64,000 nucleotides of DNA from Methylococcaceae bacterium UBA6146 (lineage in GTDB: Bacteria; Pseudomonadota; Gammaproteobacteria; Methylococcales; Methylomonadaceae): NCBI GenBank assembly GCA_002422395.1, contig DIUY01000030.1, positions 75,308-139,307 on the forward strand, given 5' to 3'. Within the stretch, counting starts at the first letter, position 1. Every line of letters starts with the position of its first letter. Shown in pieces: positions 1-9,177 of this stretch. The notes under the pieces were generated by a model. That model saw nothing but the letters and a program-made list of their open reading frames with translations, searched no databases and was not told where the DNA came from. The translations under genes and the position numbers were made by a program.

Positions 1-49
1 AGTTTTGTCTACGAAGCGTGAGAGTTTCTGATAAAATCACACGGTTTAA

Positions 50-82
50 GCATTCCATTTTAAACGGTTTAAAATGGAATGC
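50..82. repeat. perfect 15-bp inverted repeat upstream of yadG-like gene
   Basis: Positions 50-64 are the exact reverse complement of 68-82, with a 3-nt loop. No T-run follows in either direction, so it is not a typical rho-independent terminator. It lies about 50 nt upstream of the ABC transporter start, so an operator or the end of an upstream unit is possible. No function is assigned. Confidence 0.6.
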
Positions 83-132
83 AGCGGCTAATTTAACTTA
101 TTTAAAGGCGCTCGTTAAGTGTTAGTTTCAGC

Positions 133-1062
133 ATGAAAGCATTATCTCTTCGTAATCTTAGAAAAACTTACAACAATGGTTTTGAAGCCTTAAAGGGTAT
201 TGACCTTGATGTTGAGGCCGGCGATTTTTTTGCTTTGCTAGGCCCTAATGGCGCCGGCAAATCAACGGCCATCGGCATCATCAGCTCATTAGTCAATCCT
301 AGTAGCGGGACGGTCAGGGTTTTTGGCCACGATTTGCAACGTGAACGGTCCCAGGCTAAAAGCTGCATCGGCCTAGTGCCCCAGGAAGTTAATTTCAACC
401 AGTTTGAGACGGTTAAAAACATCCTGCTTAACCAAGCGGGTTATTACGGCACGCCACGTAAATTGGCCTTGCAACGGACTGAACACTGCCTTAAACAAAT
501 GGAATTGTGGGACAAACGCAATACGGTTTCCAGACGGCTATCGGGCGGTATGAAACGCCGCGTGATGATTGCCCGTGCGCTGGTTCATGCGCCTAAGTTG
601 TTGATTTTAGACGAGCCAACCGCAGGGGTCGATATAGAAATCCGCCGCTCTATGTGGAAAATGATGCAGGAAGTCAACCAACAAGGCACAACCATCATCT
701 TGACGACGCATTATCTGGAAGAAGCCGAAAGCCTGTGCCGTAACATCGCCATTATTGACCAGGGGCGGATTGTCGAAAACTCTGATATGGCGGGCTTGCT
801 GGCACGGTTGCATGTCGACCATTTTGTGCTGGACTTGGCCCAGCCGCTTGCTGAGGCGCCCATTATTGACGGCTACCAGCTTGAACTGGCCGCGGACAAG
901 GTGCTGAATGTCGCCGTACCTAAAGAAAGCGGGCTTAACAATTTGTTTGGCGAGTTGACGCAACGCAATATCAACGTCATCAGCCTTAAAAACAAAACCA
1001 ATCGCTTGGAGCAGTTGTTTATGGACTTAGTGGAGACAAAATCGGCGGGGGGCAAACAATGA
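133..1062 (+). CDS. yadG: ABC transporter ATP-binding protein, YadG-like
   Basis: ATPase subunit of an ABC-2 type exporter. The 309 residues match the length of E. coli YadG (308). Visible motifs are Walker A GPNGAGKST (residues 37-45), Q-loop LVPQE (81-85), signature LSGGM (136-140), Walker B LLILDEP (156-162) and the H-loop TTHY. After the nucleotide-binding domain there is a C-terminal tail of about 80 residues, as in YadG. The stop overlaps the next gene, the permease, by 4 nt, so the pair is translationally coupled. The exported substrate is not known for the family and nothing nearby indicates it. The long identical stretches with YadG make the assignment secure. Confidence 0.93.
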   Translation: MKALSLRNLRKTYNNGFEALKGIDLDVEAGDFFALLGPNGAGKSTAIGIISSLVNPSSGTVRVFGHDLQRERSQAKSCIGLVPQEVNFNQFETVKNILLNQAGYYGTPRKLALQRTEHCLKQMELWDKRNTVSRRLSGGMKRRVMIARALVHAPKLLILDEPTAGVDIEIRRSMWKMMQEVNQQGTTIILTTHYLEEAESLCRNIAIIDQGRIVENSDMAGLLARLHVDHFVLDLAQPLAEAPIIDGYQLELAADKVLNVAVPKESGLNNLFGELTQRNINVISLKNKTNRLEQLFMDLVETKSAGGKQ

Positions 1063-1823
1063 ACCATTCAATAGCGTTTAGGACCATCGTTATCAAGGAA
1101 ATTTTCCGGTTCATCCGTATCTGGCCGCAAACCCTATTGCCGCCCGCCATCACCACCGCGCTGTATTTTTTAATTTTTGGCAAACTGATAGGTGACCGGA
1201 TCGGCACCATCAACGGCGCCAGCTATATGGATTATATCGTCCCCGGCGTGGTCCTGATGTCGGTTATCAGCCATTCTTACGCCAATGTGGTGTCCTCTTT
1301 TTATTCGACCAAGTTCCAACACAATATTGAAGAATTACTGGTGGCCCCCGTGCCCAATTGGGTGATTTTGGCCGGTTATGTCAGTGGCGGCATCGTGCGC
1401 GGCTTAATGGTGGGCTTTGTGGTCGGGCTGATAGCGCGGGTATTTGATGATGTCGCCGTGCAGAACTGGTGGATCACCTTGTCGGTGGCGTTCTTGACCG
1501 CCACGTTGTTTGCAATGGCGGGGTTTATCAACGCTGTGCTCGCTGAAAGTTTCGATGATATTTCCATCATCCCCAATTTTGTGCTCACCCCGTTAAGCTA
1601 CTTAGGCGGGGTGTTTTATTCGGTCACCATGTTGCCGGACATTTGGCAAACCATTTCCATAGCCAACCCCATTTTGTATATGGTTAACGCCTTCCGTTAC
1701 GGCTTTATAGGCGTGACCGATATTGACATCCAACTGGCTTTTATCATGACCGGTGGTTTTATTACGGTCTTGGCCTTGTTTAGTTTGTACTTGTTGCATA
1801 AAGGGACGGGCATTAAAAATTAA
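1059..1823 (+). CDS. yadH: ABC-2 type permease, YadH-like
   Basis: Membrane partner of the preceding ATPase. The 254 residues compare with 256 in E. coli YadH. The protein is hydrophobic with about six predicted membrane segments and carries the ABC-2 family C-terminal region (PLSYLGGVFYSV, then NPILYMVNAFRYG). The ATG lies inside the last codons of the ATPase gene (ATGA-type overlap), so the two are an operon. Inner-membrane exporter subunit; substrate unknown. Confidence 0.92.
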   Translation: MNHSIAFRTIVIKEIFRFIRIWPQTLLPPAITTALYFLIFGKLIGDRIGTINGASYMDYIVPGVVLMSVISHSYANVVSSFYSTKFQHNIEELLVAPVPNWVILAGYVSGGIVRGLMVGFVVGLIARVFDDVAVQNWWITLSVAFLTATLFAMAGFINAVLAESFDDISIIPNFVLTPLSYLGGVFYSVTMLPDIWQTISIANPILYMVNAFRYGFIGVTDIDIQLAFIMTGGFITVLALFSLYLLHKGTGIKN

Positions 1824-1843
1824 GCCACATATACGACAATCAG

Positions 1844-1926
1844 GTAGGTTGAGGTGAGCTGGCGAACCCCAACATAACGTTTTGCACAGTGTCATTGGGG
1901 TTCGTTCCTCACGCACCCCAACCTAC
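1844..1926. repeat. imperfect long inverted repeat (GTAGGTTG...-type dispersed element)
   Basis: The left arm begins GTAGGTTGAGGTGAG and continues with CGAACCCCAA. The right arm, read as reverse complement, begins GTAGGTTGGGGTG and continues with GAGGAACGAACCCCAA. The loop is about 15-20 nt. It fills the gap between the permease stop and rapA. Such GTAGGTTG-ended elements look like the mobile palindromic (REP/MITE-like) repeats seen in many bacteria; this is recognition by pattern only. It could also act as a bidirectional terminator. Confidence 0.6.
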
Positions 1927-1969
1927 TTTGTTTTATCCTGTTTAACCTTATACCCTTCAGAATATCTAC

Positions 1970-4810
1970 ATGGAATCATTTATCCCCGGCCAGCGCTGGA
2001 TCAGCAACACCGAGTCCGAACTCGGTTTAGGCCTTATCCTTGACGTCAGTTTCAACCGTGTCACCGTGCTTTACCTTGCTTGTGACGAACGCAGGATTTA
2101 TGCCCGCGACAACGCGCCCTTAACGCGGGTGGTTTTTTCCGCAGGCGATGTCATTGAATCAGTGGATGAAGAAAAACTGACGGTCACCCGTTTGTCGGAA
2201 CACGATGGCCTGGTCACTTATGTCTGCAAAAATGCCCAAGGCAGGGAGGTTACGCTTGAAGAAGTCGAGCTTAACCACCATAGCCAATTCAACAAACCGC
2301 AAGACCGCTTGTTTACCGGTCAAATTGATCCCAGTGCTTGGTTTTTATTGCGCTACCAAACGTGGCTACGGCTGCAACAGCACTATCAGTTACCCGTTAA
2401 AGGCTTGCTCGGCGGGCGCACCTCGCTAATCCCGCACCAAGTGTTTATCGCCCATGAAGCCGCCAACCGCGCCGCGCCCCGAATCATGCTGGCCGACGAA
2501 GTGGGGTTAGGGAAAACCATCGAGGCCGGATTGATTTTACACCACAGGCTGATTAACGGCCTGACCAAGCGGGTGCTGATTATCGTGCCGGAAACCTTGC
2601 TGCATCAGTGGTTGGTGGAAATGCTCAGACGTTTTAACTTGCGGTTCAGTATTTTTGATGAAGCCCGTTGTCTGGACGAAATGGGCGCGGACGGCATGGA
2701 AGATGATGCGGACACCACGGCCGACAAAGTGAACCCGTTTCTGGCTGAACAACTGGTGTTGTGCAGCCAGAATTTTTTTGCCCGTTACCCCAGCCGTCAA
2801 CAGCAAGCTTTGGATGCCGGTTGGGACATGGTGATTGTCGATGAGGCGCACCATTTGCAATGGAACGAGCAAGCCGCCAGCCCCGAATATCTGTTTGTCG
2901 AACAACTCGCCCAACTCACGCCAAGCCTGATTTTGCTGACCGCGACCCCTGAACAGCTGGGTAAACAGAGCCATTTTGCACGGTTACGGTTGCTTGACCC
3001 CGACCGCTTTTACAGTTTTTCCGCCTTTTTGGAAGAAGAGCGCCAGTTTGAGCCGGTTGCCAATGCCGCCAAACATTTGCTGGCCTATAAATTTTTGGAT
3101 AAAGAAACCGTTGAGTTGTTAACGGGCTTGCTAAAAGATGACAATGTTGGCGGTTTGTTAAAGCAACTGGATGAGCCGGAAAATTCGGCGGCGGCGCGTG
3201 ACGCCTTGATTAAGATATTGCTCGACCACCACGGCACCGGCAGGATTTTGTTCAGAAATTCTAGGCAAACCGTTAAAGGGTTCCCCGAACGCGAATGCAC
3301 CGCTTATGCATTGGCCGGCCAGGCAAACACTGACGATTGGCAACAAGACCCGCGTTATCTGTGGTTGGTCGATAAAATCAAACAGCTGTCAGGACAACGC
3401 CGAACCGGTTCGGGCATGGGCGATAAAGCCCTGCTGATTTGCAAACAAGCGCAAACCGCGATTGCCTTGGAGCAAACGCTAAAAAACCGGGCGGGCATTG
3501 CCTCTGCGGTGTTCCATGAGGGCATGTCGATCATCGAACGTGACCGCGCCGCCGCCTATTTTGCCGACCAAGAAAGTAACGCAAGAGTGTTGATTTGCTC
3601 TGAAATCGGTAGCGAAGGCCGCAATTTCCAATTCGTCCACCACCTGATTTTATTCGATTTGCCGGTCAATCCTGATTTGCTGCAACAACGTATAGGCCGC
3701 CTTGACCGCATTGGCCAAAAGCACGTCATCCAAATCCATGTGCCTTATCTTGAGCATAGCGAGCAAGCTTTGCTGTACCGTTGGTATGACCAAGGCCTTA
3801 ACGCCTTCCGCCATAACAGTTCGTCCGCACAAGGCGTGGCCGACAGGCTGCATGATGAATTGACGCGCTCGCTGGAAAGCAATAATGCCGAGGGTTTTGA
3901 GGCGCTCATTGCCAAAACCCAAGCGCTTAGCGCCGAACTGGAAGCGCAGTTGCATAATGGTCGTGACCAGTTGCTGGAATTGAATTCTTGCCGCAAAGAA
4001 GTGGCCGGTGAGTTGATCAGCCAGCTTAAAGCCTATGAAAATGACGGCAGCTTATGGCCGTACATGGAAGACCTGTTTGAATGCTACGGCGTGGAGACTG
4101 AATTCCATTCGCCGGATTGCTTTATTGTCCGGCCTGGCGACCATATGCGGGTCAGCCATTTCCCCAGTCTTCCCGAAGACGGCATGACGGTGACCGTCAG
4201 CCGCGAGACGGCGTTGGCCCGCGAAGATATGCAGTTTTTGACCGTTGAACATCCGATGGTGACGGCGGCGATGGAACTGATCTTAGGCAGTGAAACCGGC
4301 AACGCGGTCATCGGTGTCGTCAAACATCCTCATTTGAAAGCGGGGCAGTTTTTGCTGGAATGCCTGTTTATCGTCGAATGCAGCGCCCCGGCGGAATTGC
4401 AAATTGGCCGCTTTCTGCCACCCACGCCGATCAGGATGGTCATAGACCAGCATCAGAAAGAGGTTTCTGCCGCGTTTGCGCACGATAGCCTGATTGAGTC
4501 CGGCACAACATTTGATAAGCACAAGATTGTTGCCTTTTTGAGCAGCCAGCGTCCGTACCTGCTCAAATTGTTGCATCATGCCGAACAACAGGCACGCGAG
4601 GCCATGCAGGCGGTGTTGGCGGACGCCACAACGGCAATGCTGGCATCGTTAAGCACGGAGATAAAACGCTTGGTCAGGTTGAAAAAGCTCAATCCGGCGA
4701 TTAAAGATGAAGAAATCGAACAATTAAAAGATTTCACGATGCTGGCGCATGAGAATATCCAAGCCGCGCAATTGCGTTTGGATGCGGTCAGGTTTGTTAT
4801 TGGGAGTTAG
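1970..4810 (+). CDS. rapA: RNA polymerase-associated protein RapA (Swi2/Snf2 ATPase)
   Basis: Swi2/Snf2-family ATPase that recycles RNA polymerase after transcription. The 946 residues compare with 968 in E. coli RapA and collinearity is very high. The N-terminal tudor-like domains begin GQRWISNTESELGLG. Motif I ADEVGLGKT is at about 174-182, the DEAH box VIVDEAHH at about 287-294, motif III LTATPEQLG follows, and motif VI reads QRIGRLDRIGQ. It stands alone between the ABC exporter and the polyene operon. An ATG start matches the conserved N-terminus. No missing motif or frameshift is visible. Confidence 0.96.
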   Translation: MESFIPGQRWISNTESELGLGLILDVSFNRVTVLYLACDERRIYARDNAPLTRVVFSAGDVIESVDEEKLTVTRLSEHDGLVTYVCKNAQGREVTLEEVELNHHSQFNKPQDRLFTGQIDPSAWFLLRYQTWLRLQQHYQLPVKGLLGGRTSLIPHQVFIAHEAANRAAPRIMLADEVGLGKTIEAGLILHHRLINGLTKRVLIIVPETLLHQWLVEMLRRFNLRFSIFDEARCLDEMGADGMEDDADTTADKVNPFLAEQLVLCSQNFFARYPSRQQQALDAGWDMVIVDEAHHLQWNEQAASPEYLFVEQLAQLTPSLILLTATPEQLGKQSHFARLRLLDPDRFYSFSAFLEEERQFEPVANAAKHLLAYKFLDKETVELLTGLLKDDNVGGLLKQLDEPENSAAARDALIKILLDHHGTGRILFRNSRQTVKGFPERECTAYALAGQANTDDWQQDPRYLWLVDKIKQLSGQRRTGSGMGDKALLICKQAQTAIALEQTLKNRAGIASAVFHEGMSIIERDRAAAYFADQESNARVLICSEIGSEGRNFQFVHHLILFDLPVNPDLLQQRIGRLDRIGQKHVIQIHVPYLEHSEQALLYRWYDQGLNAFRHNSSSAQGVADRLHDELTRSLESNNAEGFEALIAKTQALSAELEAQLHNGRDQLLELNSCRKEVAGELISQLKAYENDGSLWPYMEDLFECYGVETEFHSPDCFIVRPGDHMRVSHFPSLPEDGMTVTVSRETALAREDMQFLTVEHPMVTAAMELILGSETGNAVIGVVKHPHLKAGQFLLECLFIVECSAPAELQIGRFLPPTPIRMVIDQHQKEVSAAFAHDSLIESGTTFDKHKIVAFLSSQRPYLLKLLHHAEQQAREAMQAVLADATTAMLASLSTEIKRLVRLKKLNPAIKDEEIEQLKDFTMLAHENIQAAQLRLDAVRFVIGS

Positions 4811-4971
4811 GTTATGGATAACTTCCCGGTAAAATTTTCCGCTGGTCCAGAGCTTGCCGACGCATGAGCGGGTGGGTGCATTCAGGAAAGTTATTTTTGA
4901 CGAAATCCTTAGATGATTCGGTGGCCATCATGGCCACCAGTGACATGCCGACATAAAAGCAGACCCACACC

Positions 4972-5682
4972 ATGCGCCAAAATTTCGTTTTACAAAAATG
5001 GGCCGTCTGGCCGCCATTACATGCCGATAGGGAACAGGAACTGGCCATTCAGAACGCATTGCTGGCAAAAGTGCCCGCTTTGTTAAAACGCCGTCTCACC
5101 CCGTTAGCGAAAACTGTATTCTGCGCAGCGCACCAATGCCTTGACGATAGCCGGTTTGTGCCGATGGTTTTCAGTTCCTCGCATGGCGAGTTGGCAAAAT
5201 CTTTCGGTATGATGGAAAGATTGGCGGCAGGGGAAGAAATTTCCCCAACGGCTTTTAGCCTGTCGGTGCATAACGCCATTGCTGGGCTGCTGTCCATGGC
5301 TTGGGGCAATCAACAGCAATGCACGGTGGTTGCGCCGGGTGAAGAGGGATTGGCCGCAGGGTTTATTGAAGCGCTGGGGTTATTGCAGGAAGGTGCGGGG
5401 CGGGTGTTGCTGGTGTTTTATGATGAGCCGCTGGTGGGTTTTTACCCTGCTGCGCCGTTTAAATTATCGACGGCTAAGCGTTGCGCATTGGCTTTAGGCT
5501 TAGCCAAAACGGGCGATGGGCAGGCAATGGCCTTGTCGTCATTGCCAATGAGCGGTGATGATGGCGAACAGCCAGTGCAATTGGAGACCTTTATCCGCTT
5601 TCTGGTCGGGCCGCAACCCCGACTGACACTGAAAACACCGCGGCATAGCTGGCACTGGGAAAAAAATGTTCAAGCAGATTAA
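4972..5682 (+). CDS. APE chain-length factor-like protein (truncated ketosynthase, ApeC-like)
   Basis: The 236 residues correspond to only the N-terminal half of a thiolase-fold ketosynthase (Ketoacyl-synt_2 family). There is no catalytic Cys-His-His set. In APE systems such a protein (ApeC) pairs with the ketosynthase ApeO as chain-length factor and helps set polyene length. The opening (residues 8-15, QKWAVWPP) and the central block VFSSSHGELAKS fit this family. It is the first gene of the polyene operon and overlaps the acyltransferase by 17 nt. Its presumed partner KS lies 28 kb away at 33930. No clear Shine-Dalgarno precedes the ATG, so an upstream start is possible. Family membership is secure; the CLF role is inferred from APE homologues. 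Confidence 0.8.
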   Translation: MRQNFVLQKWAVWPPLHADREQELAIQNALLAKVPALLKRRLTPLAKTVFCAAHQCLDDSRFVPMVFSSSHGELAKSFGMMERLAAGEEISPTAFSLSVHNAIAGLLSMAWGNQQQCTVVAPGEEGLAAGFIEALGLLQEGAGRVLLVFYDEPLVGFYPAAPFKLSTAKRCALALGLAKTGDGQAMALSSLPMSGDDGEQPVQLETFIRFLVGPQPRLTLKTPRHSWHWEKNVQAD

Positions 5683-6436
5683 TTACTACTGGCGGTTGGC
5701 CGCCACCGGACTGAGCTTTAGCGTTTTTGGCGTCGGTGGGCTTTTATTATGGATTTTCGTGTTTCCGCTGCTGGGCATTATCCCAGGCGACCGGACACAA
5801 AAAAAGTTGCGCTCGCAAAAATGTGTGCATTACAGTTTTTTCTTTTTTATAGGGTTGATGCACCGCATCGGTATCATGACCTATGAAATTAACGGCTTGG
5901 AAAAACTTAACCGCCCCGGCCAGCTGATTGTCGCCAATCACCCGACCTTGATCGACATTGTTTTCCTGATTAGCCGGATTCCGGCCGCAAACTGCATCGT
6001 CAAGGAGGCCCTATGGCACAACCCTTTCACCCGGGGGCCAATTGTCAATGCCGGCTATATCAGCAATGGCGACCCTGAAAAGATGATTGATGATTGCGTC
6101 GCCTGTTTACAAGAGGGTGGCACGATGATTATTTTTCCCGAAGGCACCCGTTCAGTACAGGGCAAACCTTATAAATTCCAGCGCGGTGCGGCGGCCATCG
6201 CTTTGCAGGCGGATGCCATTGTCACCCCCGTCACGTTAACCTGCGTGCCCAGCACACTGACCAAAGCGGAAAAATGGCACCAAATTCCCGAGCGCCGTTT
6301 TCATTTGGCGATGACTGTCGGAGATGATATGGTGCTCGACGATTTTCAGGCGATACCCCTCAGGTCACTGGCTGTGCGGCGTTTCACCCGTTATTTACAG
6401 GATTATTTTAGCCAACAAAGAGAAGACTATGAGTGA
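5666..6436 (+). CDS. 1-acyl-glycerol-3-phosphate acyltransferase-like (PlsC family) in APE operon
   Basis: PlsC-type acyltransferase of 256 residues with the HX4D motif NHPTLID near residues 91-97 and the substrate-binding block FPEGTRS. One or two hydrophobic N-terminal segments (LSFSVFGVGGLLLW) suggest inner-membrane attachment. APE clusters encode such an enzyme (ApeD position), thought to help place the polyene on a lipid anchor. The exact acceptor is unproven. It overlaps both neighbours, so it belongs to one polycistron. Confidence 0.85.
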   Translation: MFKQINYYWRLAATGLSFSVFGVGGLLLWIFVFPLLGIIPGDRTQKKLRSQKCVHYSFFFFIGLMHRIGIMTYEINGLEKLNRPGQLIVANHPTLIDIVFLISRIPAANCIVKEALWHNPFTRGPIVNAGYISNGDPEKMIDDCVACLQEGGTMIIFPEGTRSVQGKPYKFQRGAAAIALQADAIVTPVTLTCVPSTLTKAEKWHQIPERRFHLAMTVGDDMVLDDFQAIPLRSLAVRRFTRYLQDYFSQQREDYE

Positions 6437-6686
6437 TTTGGAAAATGAATTGAAGCAACTGATTATTGAATCACTGGATTTGGAGGACACCAGTGTTGAC
6501 GGGATAGATAGCCAGGAAGCTTTGTTTAATGAAGGGTTGGGGCTTGATTCAATCGACGCGCTGGAGTTGGGGTTGGCAATCAGAAAAAAATATAATGTCC
6601 GAATTGATGCGGAAAAAGACGATGTGGTGAAAATATTCGCCTCAGTTGCGGCGTTGGCTGAATTTATTGAATCTGAACGGAACTGA
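6429..6686 (+). CDS. acyl carrier protein (ApeE-like)
   Basis: 85-residue acyl carrier protein. The phosphopantetheine site is Ser41 in GLDSIDALEL. It is acidic and helical throughout. I chose the ATG at 6429, which overlaps the acyltransferase stop by 8 nt and gives a normal ACP length; a longer in-frame reading upstream is not ACP-like. It is one of two adjacent ACPs, as in APE loci, where they carry starter and growing chain. Confidence 0.92.
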   Translation: MSDLENELKQLIIESLDLEDTSVDGIDSQEALFNEGLGLDSIDALELGLAIRKKYNVRIDAEKDDVVKIFASVAALAEFIESERN

Positions 6687-6693
6687 GGGCTGT

Positions 6694-6942
6694 ATGAAAA
6701 ATCGCGATGACATTCTCCAGATCATTAAAGAAATTATGCAGGAGATGTTTGAAATTGACGCCGATGAGGTGACGCTCGAAGCCCGCCTCTATGAAGACCT
6801 TGATTTTGACAGCATTGATGCGGTCGATATGATCGTTAGGCTAAAAGAAATGACCGGCAAGGCCGTCAGGCCAGAAGATTTTAAAAATGCACGAACAATC
6901 AATGACGTGGTGGAAGCGGTCGATAAACTGATTGCGGCATGA
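6694..6942 (+). CDS. acyl carrier protein (ApeF-like)
   Basis: 82-residue second acyl carrier protein, with Ser40 in DFDSIDAVDM. The ATG at 6694 follows the stop of the first ACP by 7 nt and is preceded by GAGGG. Its stop overlaps the next gene by 4 nt. Sequence identity to the first ACP is low, so the two probably have different partners (for example starter loading versus elongation). Confidence 0.92.
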   Translation: MKNRDDILQIIKEIMQEMFEIDADEVTLEARLYEDLDFDSIDAVDMIVRLKEMTGKAVRPEDFKNARTINDVVEAVDKLIAA

Positions 6943-7493
6943 AGCATAATTTTGCCAACAGCGCAGTCGGTGCCCTGACGCTGCTCTATCCCCCCGCCGT
7001 TTATTTCGGTGTCCGCCATATTGAACCTTGGCAGATTGCGGCCATTTTGGCGGTGTTGCTGATGGCCCGGTTGCGGGTTGTCAAGGCCGCTAATCCGGCC
7101 AACCAGTTGTTGGTCATTGCCGCCGTCTTATATTGCAGTTTTGCCATATGGGCTAATGATTTGCTTGCTTTACGTTTTTACCCGGCGCTGGTCAACTTGG
7201 GCTTGCTGGCCATTTTTGCCGCCAGCCTCTATTTCCCCCCGCCCGTTGTTGAACGTTTAGCGCGTATCCAGCATCCCGATTTACCTTTGGAAGGCGTACG
7301 TTACACCCGCAAAGTCACGCAGGTTTGGTGCGCCTTTTTTCTATTGAACGGCCTGATTGCCGCCGCCACCGCACTGTGGGGCAGTTTTGCCTGGTGGAGT
7401 TTGTACAATGGGCTGATTGCTTATATTTTAATGGGCTTGTTAATGGCGATTGAATATTGGGTGCGGATCAGGACACAAAACCATGTGCGCTGA
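6939..7493 (+). CDS. polytopic membrane protein, COG4648-type (ApeG-like)
   Basis: 184 residues, with about five or six hydrophobic segments. It belongs to a small membrane family found in APE clusters (ApeG position), function unknown. The C-terminal half carries W-x-x-FF-x-x-N, WW-x-LYNG and EYWVRIR. A paralogue with the same signature (WWTLYNG, GEYVYR) occurs downstream at 15833, so the operon holds two copies. It overlaps the ACP gene by 4 nt and the ligase gene by 11 nt. Confidence 0.8.
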   Translation: MKHNFANSAVGALTLLYPPAVYFGVRHIEPWQIAAILAVLLMARLRVVKAANPANQLLVIAAVLYCSFAIWANDLLALRFYPALVNLGLLAIFAASLYFPPPVVERLARIQHPDLPLEGVRYTRKVTQVWCAFFLLNGLIAAATALWGSFAWWSLYNGLIAYILMGLLMAIEYWVRIRTQNHVR

Positions 7494-9177
7494 ACCACTG
7501 TCCCTGGCCCGATGTGCGCTGGTTGGGCGCAATGATCGGGTTGTCGCTATCCATGCCGGACGGCAGTTGGGTCTGCAACGTTTCTGTGCCGATGTCGCCA
7601 ACCATGTTCTAGCGCTTAAGGGTCTGGCACCGCAACACTATGCCTTGTATCACGAAGAGTCTTATCCGTTCGCGGTGCTGCTGTATGCGTTGATGCACGC
7701 CGGCAAACAGGTTTGGGTCCCTGGCAATAACCGCCCCGCAACTGCCGATAAACTCATCGGCCTAGGCTGCCAATTGCTCGGCGAATGGCAAGGGCGTGAA
7801 ATGGCGCTAGAAAATCGGGACTCCCCGACGGAGCAATTGGCGTCTTTGGATTTGCCCAACACGCGCCTGACCCTGTTCACTTCCGGTTCCAGTGGGGAGC
7901 CTAAAGCCATCAATAAAACATTGTTGCAGTTGCAGCGTGAAGTGGACGTATTGGAACGGCAATGGGGCGCAAGGGTGGGCAATAATGCGGTTGCCGTGGC
8001 GACAGTCAGCCACCAACATATTTATGGCTTATTGTTCAGACTGTTATGGCCGCTGGCCAGTGGCCGTTGTTTTCACAGTCAGATGTACCTTAGCCCCGAA
8101 CCGATGCTTAAGGCCGTGGCGGCGGCACCGGCCTACTGGGTTACCAGCCCGGCCCAGTTGAAACGGCTGGATGAGTTGACGGTGTGGGGCGACATTGCCC
8201 GTCTGGCGGCGATTTTTAGTTCCGGTGGGGTCTTGTCTGGCGGGGTCGCCAAGCAAATTGAACAACACTGCGGCCAGCAAGTTGTGGAAGTTTATGGCAG
8301 TTCCGAGACTGGCGGGATTGGTTGGCGACGCCCGACGGTTGACATACGGTGGACACCCTTTACTGGCATCAGCCTGGCAAGCAGCGGGGAAGGGCGCTGC
8401 CAGTTGTCTTCCCCGTTTTTGCCCGACGCCATGCCAAGCGGGTTGGATGACCGGATTGAGCTGCATGACGACGGTCTTTTCACCTTGTCAGGCCGTCTTG
8501 ACCGTATTGTCAAAGTGGAGGAAAAACGCTTGTCGCTGGACGGGCTGGAGCAGGTTTTGCAGGAGTCAGACCTAATCGCCCAGGCGCACTGTTTGTTATT
8601 GACAGGCAAAAGGGACCGCATTGCGGCGGTGGCTGTCTTGACTGAGGCCGGCAAGACGGCCTTGTGGCAAGGCCGTCCAGTTATGATCAGGGCGTTGCGG
8701 GCGCAATTGTTGCAGACGTTTGACGCCGTGGTGTTGCCACGCAAATGGTTGTTTGTCGAAGCCTTGCCGCTGTCACCACAAGGCAAAATCGACAGCGCCT
8801 TACTGCGGCAATTGCTGGCATCAGATCCGTTGAAACTCCCCCAAGTGCTGTATTGTCGCCAAGAGGGCGGTAAGGTAAAGCTAGAGCTGCGTATCCAGCC
8901 GGAACTGGCCTATTTTGACGGCCACTTTCCCGGGCAGCCGATTTTGCCTGGCGTGGCGCAACTGGCATGGGCAGAACACTACGGCAAATTGTTTTTTGCC
9001 ATTGGACAGCCATTTTTGACGATGGAAGTGGTTAAATTTAAAAAAATCATCCGGCCTGGGACATTGGTGACGATGTCATTGGAATTGAAAAAAGACACCG
9101 GCAAACTTTATTTCGATTTGTATTCGGCAACTGAGTCGCACAGTTCCGGACGCTTGGTTTATGGAGCACGCGCATGA
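7483..9177 (+). CDS. fused acyl-ACP synthetase and hot-dog dehydratase (ApeH-ApeI fusion)
   Basis: 564 residues. Residues 1 to about 450 form an AMP-binding domain with the P-loop FTSGSSGEPKA at about 133-143, VYGSSETGG, and the hinge/A10-like LSPQGKID. This part should activate an aromatic acid and load it on an ACP. The last ~110 residues are a FabA/FabZ-like hot-dog domain (YFDGHFPGQPILPG from about residue 477), a 3-hydroxyacyl-ACP dehydratase. In E. coli these are two proteins, ApeH and ApeI; here they are one. I chose the ATG at 7483, overlapping the previous gene by 11 nt; an in-frame ATG at 7450 is also possible. Confidence 0.88.
   Translation: MCAEPLSLARCALVGRNDRVVAIHAGRQLGLQRFCADVANHVLALKGLAPQHYALYHEESYPFAVLLYALMHAGKQVWVPGNNRPATADKLIGLGCQLLGEWQGREMALENRDSPTEQLASLDLPNTRLTLFTSGSSGEPKAINKTLLQLQREVDVLERQWGARVGNNAVAVATVSHQHIYGLLFRLLWPLASGRCFHSQMYLSPEPMLKAVAAAPAYWVTSPAQLKRLDELTVWGDIARLAAIFSSGGVLSGGVAKQIEQHCGQQVVEVYGSSETGGIGWRRPTVDIRWTPFTGISLASSGEGRCQLSSPFLPDAMPSGLDDRIELHDDGLFTLSGRLDRIVKVEEKRLSLDGLEQVLQESDLIAQAHCLLLTGKRDRIAAVAVLTEAGKTALWQGRPVMIRALRAQLLQTFDAVVLPRKWLFVEALPLSPQGKIDSALLRQLLASDPLKLPQVLYCRQEGGKVKLELRIQPELAYFDGHFPGQPILPGVAQLAWAEHYGKLFFAIGQPFLTMEVVKFKKIIRPGTLVTMSLELKKDTGKLYFDLYSATESHSSGRLVYGARA

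Noticed and set aside
50..82. Rho-independent terminator upstream of the yadG-like gene
   Set aside because: The stem is perfect but AT-rich and no T-run follows on either strand.
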